33,848 bases of DNA. Origin: an uncultured Prevotella sp. (GTDB taxonomy: Bacteria; Bacteroidota; Bacteroidia; Bacteroidales; Bacteroidaceae). Made by a program: the position numbers and the translations under genes. Where the stretch lies: NCBI GenBank assembly GCA_946404405.1, contig CAMJDL010000007.1, positions 67,711 through 101,558 on the forward strand, read 5' to 3'. The notes under the pieces were generated by a model. The model saw only the letters and a list, made by a program, of their open reading frames with translations, did not search any database and was not told the origin of the DNA. Shown piece after piece: positions 16,801-24,286 of the stretch (position 1 is the first letter of the stretch; each line of letters starts with the position of its first letter).

Positions 16801-19420
16801 TACCACTTTCCAACAGTTCATCGCCAGCATAGATAGAATAGACAATATGCAGGTCAGGGTCACTGGCACCCACTTGAACGACAACAGGTTTGCCATCGTT
16901 GGGGAATTGGCTATGCGACGTATAGAACCAGTCGTCTGTCTGTGAGGCGGGCTTCTTGTCGTCAAGACCGAACACCACGAACTTCATATCAACCTTATCA
17001 TCACCACATTCTGCTTCCAGACGGTGTTCACCGCTTTTTAATTGAGAATTGACAATTGACAATTGAGAATTAGCTGCGCACTCTTTCCACTTGCCACCAT
17101 CTATACGATACTTTACCTGTCCGGCAATAGGTTTTCCTGCGGCATTACAACGCATAAAGGTTACCTTCGGCATCTCGTCGGCACGTACCTGCTGTGGCAG
17201 GTCGCAGGTCAAAGCTGTTGGTTTGGTTCCCAAAGGCAGCGACATGGTACCACTATGCGTTTCGCCAGCGACATCCGTGACGTCAGCATCAACCACAAAG
17301 CTATAATACATGGGACGATTGTTGGTACTCTTGGGTACTATGAGTGGCATCTCCACCTTAAAAGTGCCATCATCGGCAGTGACAGCCTCACCCTCGTAGA
17401 GAACGTCATTCAACTGTCCGCTACCAATGTAGCCAGATTCCCAATACCATGAGTACGACATCCACCAGAAAGCTACCTTGCGACGCACCGTATACTGCAC
17501 CTTGGCACCCTGTACGGGTACACCAGCATAGCTCACCGCCTTACCCTCAGCATGAACGGTATCACCTGCCTGATAGGATTCCGTATATTCTGGGAACTCA
17601 ACCTGGAACGTCGGGCGCTTATACTCTTCGACTCTGATACTCGTACTGCCGTTATTATTGGCACGAATGGTAAAACGGCCATTCAGTAAACCCTGTGGCA
17701 ACGTAAACTGCACGCCACACTTGCCGAAGCGGTCGGTTACAGCCTGCTGTTCGCCCACGACCTTGTAGTTGGCATCGCGCAACTCGAACCTAATCTGACT
17801 GTTGGCAACAGCCTGATTGTCAAGCCCTGAGACTTCCTTCCACACGATGGCTGACACGAAGACAGTCTGCCCAGGACGATAAATGCTACGATCTGTAAAC
17901 AGGTTGGTATGCAGCTGGTTATACTGACGCTCATAATAGGTATAGCGTCCATAACTGTTCGATTCAGGACAATAGCTATCAGTCTTAGTAGAGGCAAACA
18001 CACTGGCAGGCTGCTTGTTGTCCTCTACACGGTAGATGACTTCACCCTTTTTGTCAGGTGTATAGTTCTTGAAAGTCTTGGGTTTACGCCATCCGTTGCT
18101 GAAGCCAAGTCGGAGTGTTGACCCACTGACAGGTTGACCCGTCGTGGCATCCACCACCACAAAACGTATCGTATTGTCTGGCTGACGCTGCAGGATGATA
18201 CGTATGCCCGAAACGAAATAGAGCGAACGAGAAACTTTGGTTTCTGGCTGAGACTCGAACTCCACCATATACACACCAGCGGGCAGACCATCGAGCTGTA
18301 TGGAGTCCTCGAAGTTCTCATAGTCCTCATGACCAGAGAAATTCAGCGTACGCCTCAGTTCTGTCAGTTCCGTAAGTTCACTCTTCAATTTCTTATAGTC
18401 ATCTGCTATGTCAGGGTTCAGTTCGGTATCACCTTTCTGCTTGGTACGATAGACGCGCATGGTAAGCGACTGCAAATGACGCAGCAAAGACAATTTGACC
18501 GTTTGCGGTTTGCCAACCTCCATAACACTATTAGGCACCTGAGCTTCATAGCAAGGATTAGTCAGTTCCTTCAACTGATTGCGCAACTGATTGGTTCTGG
18601 ACCAACTGCCCCAACGACGTATCGATTCCTGCAACCACGATGCTTTTTCAGCTCTGGTAGCATCTGTCCGCTCCGCCATATAGTTATAGCGTTCCATTGC
18701 TATCTCGCCAGCTTCAGGCAGGTCGCCATAGACTGTGATAAGTGAGTCAAGACTATGGATAAACTTAGACTTGGCGTATGGCTCAACACCAACATTCTCA
18801 CGCTCAGCTATCAGCATGCGCAACGACGTATAACATGCCGCCTGTCTGTTGCCTGCCTTCTGATAATAGTCTGCAAGCAATCGCCAAGCATTCAACTCAC
18901 TCCCGATAACGCTCAGCAGGTCGTTATCAAACATCGTGCTGTGCTTGCCTTTGACAACAAAGGGATCGTATGTCTCTGCCTTGGTCTGAGCCAGCAAGTC
19001 TGGATGCGCCAAGGCCTTCGCCCGATAGTTGTCACTGTACGTCTTCCAGTCTTCCGACAACCGGTGGTTACGTAAATATATCTGCGAGAGCACCGCATCG
19101 TACACGGCTTGCAACACAGGATTGCCTTGAGCCTGTTGCTCTTGTTGTTCCAATCGCGCAACGGCAGGAGCCAATGAGTCAGGTGCCACCTCTGCCATCA
19201 GTTTGGCATGCATGAGAGTGGATTGCATCAGCTGACCATAAGCCTTTTCGGCCTGTGCCTTCTTCTCTATCGTCTCCAAATGAGAGATAGCGGTCTTAGG
19301 CAGATCCTTATTTTGAGCCTGCTGAACTTGTTTCCATAAATCACTATATGTCTGACCAAATAATCCCATCGGCATAAGCAACATCATTGCCACGATAATG
19401 AAGAATGTTTTCTGTTTCAT
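13871..19420 (-). CDS. Bacterial alpha-2-macroglobulin-like protein (1849 aa), no thioester motif
   Basis: A signal peptide ends near residue 22 (MGLFGQ). The N-terminal third contains helical repeat-like sequence; TDRSIYRPGQTV near residue 508 is the hallmark macroglobulin strand. The VRENLQETAFCYPTLQTDQ segment near residue 1100 and the LPECLTTWRFMG segment mark the domain pair before the helical thioester-like barrel. At the place where the CxEQ thioester would stand, near residue 1310, the sequence reads GQPWEHSAIDQ, so no covalent trap can form. Two repeat-encoded insertions interrupt it (near residues 784-795 and 1356-1367). Bacterial members are thought to inhibit proteases or shape the envelope; the role here is inferred. 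It is coupled to the DUF1573 gene. Confidence 0.93.
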   Translation of the reverse strand: MKQKTFFIIVAMMLLMPMGLFGQTYSDLWKQVQQAQNKDLPKTAISHLETIEKKAQAEKAYGQLMQSTLMHAKLMAEVAPDSLAPAVARLEQQEQQAQGNPVLQAVYDAVLSQIYLRNHRLSEDWKTYSDNYRAKALAHPDLLAQTKAETYDPFVVKGKHSTMFDNDLLSVIGSELNAWRLLADYYQKAGNRQAACYTSLRMLIAERENVGVEPYAKSKFIHSLDSLITVYGDLPEAGEIAMERYNYMAERTDATRAEKASWLQESIRRWGSWSRTNQLRNQLKELTNPCYEAQVPNSVMEVGKPQTVKLSLLRHLQSLTMRVYRTKQKGDTELNPDIADDYKKLKSELTELTELRRTLNFSGHEDYENFEDSIQLDGLPAGVYMVEFESQPETKVSRSLYFVSGIRIILQRQPDNTIRFVVVDATTGQPVSGSTLRLGFSNGWRKPKTFKNYTPDKKGEVIYRVEDNKQPASVFASTKTDSYCPESNSYGRYTYYERQYNQLHTNLFTDRSIYRPGQTVFVSAIVWKEVSGLDNQAVANSQIRFELRDANYKVVGEQQAVTDRFGKCGVQFTLPQGLLNGRFTIRANNNGSTSIRVEEYKRPTFQVEFPEYTESYQAGDTVHAEGKAVSYAGVPVQGAKVQYTVRRKVAFWWMSYSWYWESGYIGSGQLNDVLYEGEAVTADDGTFKVEMPLIVPKSTNNRPMYYSFVVDADVTDVAGETHSGTMSLPLGTKPTALTCDLPQQVRADEMPKVTFMRCNAAGKPIAGQVKYRIDGGKWKECAANSQLSIVNSQLKSGEHRLEAECGDDKVDMKFVVFGLDDKKPASQTDDWFYTSHSQFPNDGKPVVVQVGASDPDLHIVYSIYAGDELLESGSVKKNGELINRKFTYKEEYGNGLLLTYAWVKNGQCHIHQHTIRRPMPDKRLMMTWQTFRDRLTPGQQEEWQLKITKPDGTPADASLMAVLYDKSLDQIASHYWSFYPSSYLPLPSTGWQWTTWGGINARGSQNYQGLMVSSLQFSYFDNTIYPQYTNYSRMYMTGAAGGRYLAKAAAPMATNMVAVEESAIGAMDVKGTDEAVVTVQTVKESDVVEAKQEEVQVRENLQETAFCYPTLQTDQDGQVVLKFTLPECLTTWRFMGVSNTTDMMYGYLGAEAVAKKDVMIQPNVPRFIRMGDEAELSARIFNTSDHAVSGQAKLILIDPETNNTVFEQEQSFAADSEKTASVTFSYQSQDGYSLLICRVVAVGDGFSDGEQHYLPILPNSEYVTKTVPFTQHEAGVKTVDLTKLFPVGTKQQKLTVEYTNNPAWLMVQSMATIGQPWEHSAIDQAASYYSNLLAKSLLDQSPQVKGVFEQWKRESNQNSQFSTLNSQLEKNQELKDIVLSETPWVRAADRESEQKQHLGDFFDENLIKNRLDMAVEKMKKLQNRDGSFSWYPGMMGSTMVTVTVEEMLTRLRMMTGEQKDVKQMADKAFDYIGKEMVDLVKEMKKREKKGYKPTFPSFTALRWLYICALDGRQLSKDVQSANDYLYKLLKKDIKRQTIYEKALTTIILSKHGDAKLAAQYVQSLKEWTVYTEEMGRYYDTPRAGYSWYDYKIPTEVAAIEAIQMVRPQDKQTVDEMRRWLLQEKRTQAWDTPINSVNAIYAFLNGQKTLETKGAPTVLAIDGAPIETSKATAGVGYVKTAITEPKGKTFTATKTSEGTSWGAVYAQFFQKTSDIEASQSGIKVTRELRMANGQKLNANSLKVGDRIKIRLTIESTRDLDFVQVVDRRAACMEPVKQLSGYHNGAYCSPKDNATHYFYYGISKGKHVIETEYYIDRAGTYETGTCTVGCAYAPEYRATTPSMTLKVKNNK
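15318..15356 (-). repeat. Heptamer repeat inside the macroglobulin gene (copy 1)
   Basis: About five TCAATTC-type units encode NSQFSTLNSQL in frame near residues 1356-1367, between helices of the barrel domain. The tract ends in AATTTTGATTAC, close to the intergenic boundary sequence. Confidence 0.88.
17039..17072 (-). repeat. Heptamer repeat inside the macroglobulin gene (copy 2)
   Basis: Nearly five TCAATTC/TCAATTG units encode NSQLSIVNSQLK in frame near residues 784-795, in a loop between beta strands. Confidence 0.88.
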
Positions 19421-19447
19421 ACTCGCGTCATTTTAGTTTATAATATG

Positions 19448-19479
19448 CAAAGATAGCAGTTTTTTGCCAAACTACCAAG
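19448..19479 (-). promoter_or_regulatory. Promoter of macroglobulin-DUF1573 operon
   Basis: On the minus strand CTTG (19479-19476), 20 bases, then TATCTTTG (19455-19448) fit the Bacteroidetes promoter with one mismatch in the -33 element. The ATG is 27 bases downstream. Confidence 0.65.
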
Positions 19480-19547
19480 CTATTTAACGATATTTTAGTA
19501 CTTTGACTATCGTCGAAAGTACTCACGTTCTGAAAAACTCAAATGAA

Positions 19548-19579
19548 TTTGGTTATTCGCTCACTTATTCGTACCTTTG
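19548..19579 (+). promoter_or_regulatory. Promoter of mnmA, nearly touching the start codon
   Basis: TTTG at 19548-19551, a 20-base spacer and TACCTTTG at 19572-19579 match the consensus exactly. The ATG at 19585 begins only five bases after the box, so the transcript would have little or no leader. Confidence 0.78.
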
Positions 19580-19584
19580 CACCC

Positions 19585-20679
19585 ATGAACATAAAAGATA
19601 AGAAAATAGCTGTACTGCTTTCTGGTGGCGTCGACTCGTCTGTGGTGCTCTACGAATTGGTACGTCAGGGGCTGAAACCCGATTGTTTCTATATCAAGAT
19701 AGGTCCCGAAGAGGAGGAAGAGTGGGACTGTTCCAGCGAAGAGGATCTGGAGATGGCCACAGCCGTCAGCCATAAGTATGGTTGCAAACTGGAGGTCATT
19801 GATTGTCATAAGGAATATTGGGATCAGGTAACGAAATATACGATGGATAAGGTAAAGGCTGGTCTGACGCCGAATCCTGATGTCATGTGCAACAGGTTGA
19901 TTAAGTTTGGCGCTTTCCACGAGAAACGAGGCAAAGACTACGACCTCATTGCCACAGGCCATTATGCAACTACAGAAGAGGAACCCCTCACCTCTCACCT
20001 CTCACCTCTCACCTCTAGAAAATGGTTATGCACCAGTCCTGACCCTGTAAAAGACCAGACGGACTTCCTGGCTCAAATCTATGACTGGCAGTTGGAGAAA
20101 GCATTGTTTCCCATTGGTCACATGATGAAGGAAGAGGTACGCGAGATTGCCGAACGCGAACATTTGGCACCAGCACATCGTCGCGACTCGCAGGGCATCT
20201 GTTTTCTTGGAAAGATTAACTATAACGACTATATCCGTCGCTATTTAGGCGAGTTGCCTGGTGACGTGATAGAACTGGAAACGGGCAAGAAGATTGGTGA
20301 GCACAAAGGGCACTGGTTCCACACCATCGGTCAGCGAAAGGGAATGGGACTGGGTGGAGGTCCTTGGTTCGTTATCAAGAAAGATATCGAACAGAACATC
20401 ATCTACGTGTCGCACGGCTATGACCCCGAAAGTGCCTACAAACAGGACTTCCCCATTCGCGATTTCCACAGCATTAATGGTGTATTGCCTCCTACAGACA
20501 TCACACTGAAGATACGCCACACACCAGAATATTTGCCTGCAAAACTGGAAATGACTGGCGATGGCAGTTATCTGGTACACGCCGCAGCCCCCATTCACGG
20601 TGTGGCTCCAGGCCAATTCTGTGTCGTCTATGATGCACAGCACCACCGATGCTATGGCTCTGGTGAGATTACTATCTAA
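19585..20679 (+). CDS. mnmA: tRNA-specific 2-thiouridylase MnmA
   Basis: It thiolates U34 of tRNA Lys, Glu and Gln using ATP and sulfur relayed from a persulfide donor. The PP-loop LLSGGVDSSV is at residues 10-19. The catalytic cysteines are C102 (NPDVMCNR) and C206 (GICFLGK), and HTIGQRKGMGLGGG is the later conserved loop. The start at 19585 is chosen because the upstream ATG at 19543 would place the promoter inside the gene. Residues about 134-144 (PLTSHLSPLTS) are encoded by a CCTCTCA tandem repeat inserted in the loop after GHYA. The remaining 353 residues match the usual length. Confidence 0.95.
   Translation: MNIKDKKIAVLLSGGVDSSVVLYELVRQGLKPDCFYIKIGPEEEEEWDCSSEEDLEMATAVSHKYGCKLEVIDCHKEYWDQVTKYTMDKVKAGLTPNPDVMCNRLIKFGAFHEKRGKDYDLIATGHYATTEEEPLTSHLSPLTSRKWLCTSPDPVKDQTDFLAQIYDWQLEKALFPIGHMMKEEVREIAEREHLAPAHRRDSQGICFLGKINYNDYIRRYLGELPGDVIELETGKKIGEHKGHWFHTIGQRKGMGLGGGPWFVIKKDIEQNIIYVSHGYDPESAYKQDFPIRDFHSINGVLPPTDITLKIRHTPEYLPAKLEMTGDGSYLVHAAAPIHGVAPGQFCVVYDAQHHRCYGSGEITI
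19985..20016 (+). repeat. Heptamer repeat (CCTCTCA type) inside mnmA
   Basis: About four and a half units of CCTCTCA are inserted in frame and encode PLTSHLSPLTS. The units are GC-richer than the other heptamers but have the same period and the same stop-free orientation relative to the gene. Confidence 0.88.
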
Positions 20680-20714
20680 AATTACACAAAAGGGACGGTT
20701 CCTTTTGTGTAATT
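20680..20714. terminator. Bidirectional hairpin between mnmA and pectate lyase gene
   Basis: A perfect 14-bp stem (20680-20693 with 20701-20714) and 7-base loop begin one base after the mnmA stop and overlap the stop codon of the opposing pectate lyase gene. Only short T runs follow on either side, so it may act as a shared terminator or a 3'-end stabiliser. Confidence 0.7.
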
Positions 20715-22152
20715 ATTCTCCCATAAGGCTGTTAAGATAGACCTCAAGGGCTGTATATCCTTCTTTTGAAATGACCTTATTACGGTCTTCAGGATCAGTC
20801 GGATTCAGTCCATGAGTCCTCTCCCACTCGTCCGCCATACCGTCGTGGTCATCATCAACAACTGGTTCTGCATCAGCGTATTGGGGCCAGCCATCAGCAT
20901 CGGCAGGACTATCGATAATGCCAGGTTTGTTGGCTGACAGGCCTTGATACTTGGGGTGTCCACTACGCACATCCTCCACGATACGAAGCTCCACGGCATC
21001 ACGATGAATGGTGCCTGCCTTATCTAAAACATGCCGATAGGCTTTCTTGGCAGACTCGGGTTTAACAAGATAATCCTGATAGCCAGTAGTTTGCAAGCGC
21101 TTACCTGACTTCTGCTGTCCGATACTGAAGTCCGTCTGATTGCTAACCAACTGCCAGTTGTCCTTGGTTCGGACGCCTTCCATCACGTTGTCCTTCACAA
21201 ACCAAATGGAGGGCGAGGTAAGCCTTTTTCCTTTGCGGGCCGCAGATAATTCAATGAAGACATTATCTTCTGGGTGTGCTGGTCCTGGCTTATAGTAGTT
21301 GCCCACAAAGTTACATTCATGGGTACTGCCCTCACCTGCTTCGTTTTCGCCTCCATAGCAAGAATTCCTGCGTCCCCAGTTATAATTCACATTATTGACA
21401 TACTCCAGGAAAACGTTCTTGTCGCCATTGGGATTCGAAGCACCATTAATACGAGGGCTGCGACTATCGTTATGTGCCAGCAAGTTGTGATGAAACGTAG
21501 CAGGCGAACCGCCCCATTGGGCACCATAGCCGCGAACGCCCTTCTTGTGGCCGGCGTCGTGCAGACCTTCGTGGATGATACACCATTGCAAGGTGGTATA
21601 GTGGTTGTCATACATCGTCACATTCTCTTCCCCACTCCAGCCAAAGCAGCAGTGGTCAATGATGATGTTGCGTGCGTTTTCAATGCCAATGGCACCTCCT
21701 TCGATGAAGTTCTCCTTTTTCGACTTCAAAGGGTCACCCAAGGTACCCAGTCGTGAACGGATATTTCGAATGATGACATTCTCAGAACCGCCCAAATTCA
21801 GCTTACCACCACGTAGCAGAATACCCTCGCCAGGTGCTGTCTGTCCGGCAATAGTGACATTCTTCAGCTTGGCACGGATGGAACGTTCGTTCTTACGCTG
21901 TGGATTAGGGCCAATATCAATGATGCCACTCACACGAAAAACGATGGTGGCATTCTCGCAACCAGCCTCCGTCAGTGCCCAACGTAAAGAGCCTTCGCCA
22001 GTGTCGTTGAGGTTAGTCACTTCAACCACCTTTCCCCCACGTCCACCAGAGGCATACTTGCCAAAGCCCTCAGCCGTTGGGAAGGCCAATGTTTGAGCCC
22101 AAGAACTTACAGCTAACAGCCATAAGCCAAATGCCAATAACGTTTCCTTCAT
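20713..22152 (-). CDS. Secreted pectate lyase-like protein (PL1-type beta helix)
   Basis: A signal peptide ends at SSWAQ (residue 20). The mature start FPTAEGFGKYASGGRGGKV is characteristic of Bacteroidetes pectate lyases. A right-handed parallel beta helix follows (ENVIIRNIRSRLG, RNIIIDHCCFGWS, ATFHHNLLAHNDSRSPRI), with the likely catalytic arginine region RSPRI at 231-235. The C-terminal DDDHDGMADEWERTHGLNP is a calcium-binding, EF-like loop found in these enzymes. It would cleave pectic polysaccharide by beta-elimination outside the cytoplasm. It lies 62 bases after a LamG-domain gene, with a hairpin terminator in the gap. The substrate is inferred from the family only. Confidence 0.88.
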   Translation of the reverse strand: MKETLLAFGLWLLAVSSWAQTLAFPTAEGFGKYASGGRGGKVVEVTNLNDTGEGSLRWALTEAGCENATIVFRVSGIIDIGPNPQRKNERSIRAKLKNVTIAGQTAPGEGILLRGGKLNLGGSENVIIRNIRSRLGTLGDPLKSKKENFIEGGAIGIENARNIIIDHCCFGWSGEENVTMYDNHYTTLQWCIIHEGLHDAGHKKGVRGYGAQWGGSPATFHHNLLAHNDSRSPRINGASNPNGDKNVFLEYVNNVNYNWGRRNSCYGGENEAGEGSTHECNFVGNYYKPGPAHPEDNVFIELSAARKGKRLTSPSIWFVKDNVMEGVRTKDNWQLVSNQTDFSIGQQKSGKRLQTTGYQDYLVKPESAKKAYRHVLDKAGTIHRDAVELRIVEDVRSGHPKYQGLSANKPGIIDSPADADGWPQYADAEPVVDDDHDGMADEWERTHGLNPTDPEDRNKVISKEGYTALEVYLNSLMGE

Positions 22153-22159
22153 ACCTTTG

Positions 22160-22190
22160 AAAAAAGTGGCGGCCCCAAAGGAGTCGCCAC
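22160..22190 (-). terminator. Terminator or attenuator directly before the pectate lyase start
   Basis: On the minus strand an 11-position stem (22190-22180 with 22176-22166, one mismatch) with a 3-base loop is followed by six Ts. The T run ends seven bases before the pectate lyase ATG. Confidence 0.78.
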
Positions 22191-22214
22191 CTTATTATTA
22201 TTTTTTACTTACAA

Positions 22215-24143
22215 TTACTTCTGAATCATCTTACGACCATCCTTAATCACGATACCCTTGAAGTCATTGCTAACTTTCTGACCTGCGAGATTGTATGTAG
22301 GAGCGTTCACACTATTACTGTTCTTAACAATGCTAATGCCATCGGGCTCTTCCTCGTCTTTCTCGGCATAATAAGCTTCCATGTCCGTATCGCCAACATC
22401 AGCCTTCATCTGAGCTGCAATCTCACCAGCAGTCATCTTGCTATTCTTGATGAGCAGACGGGCAAAGTCGAATGGAGCGTCGTTGTCGTTCCAGTTCCAA
22501 GCCTGATTACCACCGAGGCAGATATACTTCAGTTCAGCACCATTAGAGAACAGGCCCTTCTGGGTATTTTCAGCAACTTTAGTTACATCCCATTCATTCT
22601 TCAGGACACCATCAATGAAGACCTTGGCATTCTCACCCTCGAAGACGGCTGCATAGTGATGCCACTTATGATCCTTCAACCAGTCAAGATCGCCATGACA
22701 CAGAGTATTCGTTCCTTTAACATTCTGCGCATCGGTATAGTCTGTCCAGCCAGCGCAGTTCACCTGCAGCACACCACGATACTGGCAAGCCATCATAGGC
22801 CATGTGTTTACATCGTTCTTCTGTGCGTAAGCGGTGAACAACGGTGCCCACATATAGTCGGCAGACTTAGTCTCCTTCTGAGCACGTACCCAAACAGCAA
22901 TGGTCAACTCCTGAGTCTTGTCAGAGTGAGCCAAAACATCTTCGGGCAACAGGCAATAGCTGGCACGCTTACCGCTACCATCGTTGCTGAAGAAGTCACC
23001 GAATGGAACGATATTGAGAGGCTTTTCGTTGTCATCCAGTTTAGGCTCTTCGCTGGCAAATTTACCATTGCCGAATGCTTTCTCGCCCTTCCAAGAGACA
23101 CGTTCACCCGTAGTCTCATCTTCGTATGTCGAGAAATTGGTGGTGTAAACAAATGGAACCACAATATCATTAATCAGATCGTCAGCAGTCTTACCCTCGT
23201 GGAACTCAAAGCCACCAAAGCCAATCTGTGAAGAGTGTTGGAATACCCAGTACTCCTCACCAGCCTCAACATCGAAGGTCAGCCAACCCCAGAAGTTCTG
23301 ACCACCATGACCGATGACGTATTGTTTTGCAACAGAGTCTGCATCAGCTGCAACCTTCATCTCGGCAAGTTCCTCAGCAGTTTTCTCGCCTGCTGCAACT
23401 GCTTTCTCGTAATTTCCATAAATATAGGCATGATGGACAGAATCCACCTGAGCAACACTCAACATCATTTTCTTACCGTCAGCACCATTTACGCCATTGA
23501 TATAGCCTGATGCCAGCAGGCGCTCAGCCTTCATGGTCTTAGCATTCACGACGAAGGTCTGACGATTACCCTTGTTAGCCCACACCTTTACCTTGAAGGC
23601 ACCAGGAGCAGAAGCTGTGAACTTGTAGTACAAACCTGTGATTGGCAGACCCTTCGAACCATCTGGCTCATAATATACATATTCTGCTGAGTAGCTACCT
23701 TCTACGAGTTCGCCATCCTTAGAATTCTGCTTACACAACAGATTTACATAGGGATTACCAGTACCAGTAATATACCAGAAATCAATATCTCCCTGATTCT
23801 TTAAGCCCCATGAGATATCGTTCCAGGCATTCACCTGAGCAACTTCATAGGTATTCTCCTTGCCCTCTATAGCGGCACCAGGAACAATCTGCTGCGCAGC
23901 ACCACCAATCGTTTCATCTTTTGCAGGGGTAGTTCCGCCTACAGCAGTCACCGTGGCCTTACCAACAGTGAAAGAGACTATTGACTTACCATCGGCCGTA
24001 TTATTGGCTACACCACCATTTTCACCGGCTACGGCAGCAAACTCCGTATTCAGCTTACCATCTACAATGGCATTGTAGACGTCCTGAGCATTTGCACTCA
24101 TGGCTAAGAAAGCCATACCAATTAGAGTAAAAATCTTCTTCAT
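22215..24143 (-). CDS. Secreted LamG-domain protein with Prevotella-type C-terminal tail (642 aa)
   Basis: A signal peptide ends at SANAQ (residue 20). Residues 21-390 are beta-rich sequence of no recognised family, containing NDISWGLKNQGDIDFWYITG and GLYYKFTASAPGAFKVKVW. A LamG/concanavalin-like domain spans about 395-580, with the typical HKWHHYAAVFEGENAKVFI region near 492-510. The tail APTYNLAGQKVSNDFKGIVI (614-633) ending GRKMIQK resembles short C-terminal motifs on secreted Prevotella proteins and, loosely, type IX sorting domains. It probably binds carbohydrate at the cell surface with the downstream pectate lyase. The ligand is unknown. Confidence 0.8.
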   Translation of the reverse strand: MKKIFTLIGMAFLAMSANAQDVYNAIVDGKLNTEFAAVAGENGGVANNTADGKSIVSFTVGKATVTAVGGTTPAKDETIGGAAQQIVPGAAIEGKENTYEVAQVNAWNDISWGLKNQGDIDFWYITGTGNPYVNLLCKQNSKDGELVEGSYSAEYVYYEPDGSKGLPITGLYYKFTASAPGAFKVKVWANKGNRQTFVVNAKTMKAERLLASGYINGVNGADGKKMMLSVAQVDSVHHAYIYGNYEKAVAAGEKTAEELAEMKVAADADSVAKQYVIGHGGQNFWGWLTFDVEAGEEYWVFQHSSQIGFGGFEFHEGKTADDLINDIVVPFVYTTNFSTYEDETTGERVSWKGEKAFGNGKFASEEPKLDDNEKPLNIVPFGDFFSNDGSGKRASYCLLPEDVLAHSDKTQELTIAVWVRAQKETKSADYMWAPLFTAYAQKNDVNTWPMMACQYRGVLQVNCAGWTDYTDAQNVKGTNTLCHGDLDWLKDHKWHHYAAVFEGENAKVFIDGVLKNEWDVTKVAENTQKGLFSNGAELKYICLGGNQAWNWNDNDAPFDFARLLIKNSKMTAGEIAAQMKADVGDTDMEAYYAEKDEEEPDGISIVKNSNSVNAPTYNLAGQKVSNDFKGIVIKDGRKMIQK

Positions 24144-24182
24144 AACGTTATTAATTTGAATTAGTAATTAAGTTTGTGGGTG

Positions 24183-24214
24183 CAAATATATGACTTTTAT
24201 TCGAATTCTCCAAA
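24183..24214 (-). promoter_or_regulatory. Promoter of LamG-domain gene
   Basis: On the minus strand TTTG (24214-24211), 20 bases, and TATATTTG (24190-24183) match the consensus exactly; the ATG lies 39 bases downstream. Confidence 0.82.
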
Positions 24215-24250
24215 TTTTTAGCCAATTAAGTTTATTTCATGGCATTTTCA

Positions 24251-24282
24251 TTTGGCTATTTGCTGCAAAATGCGTAACTTTG
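24251..24282 (+). promoter_or_regulatory. Promoter of 192-aa gene, nearly touching the start codon
   Basis: TTTG at 24251-24254, a 20-base spacer and TAACTTTG at 24275-24282 match the consensus exactly. The ATG at 24287 begins four bases after the box. Confidence 0.78.
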
Positions 24283-24286
24283 CTGC

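Noticed and set aside
19543..19584. An upstream ATG for mnmA
   Set aside because: The promoter TTTG-N20-TACCTTTG would lie inside the coding region, and the added residues have no family counterpart.
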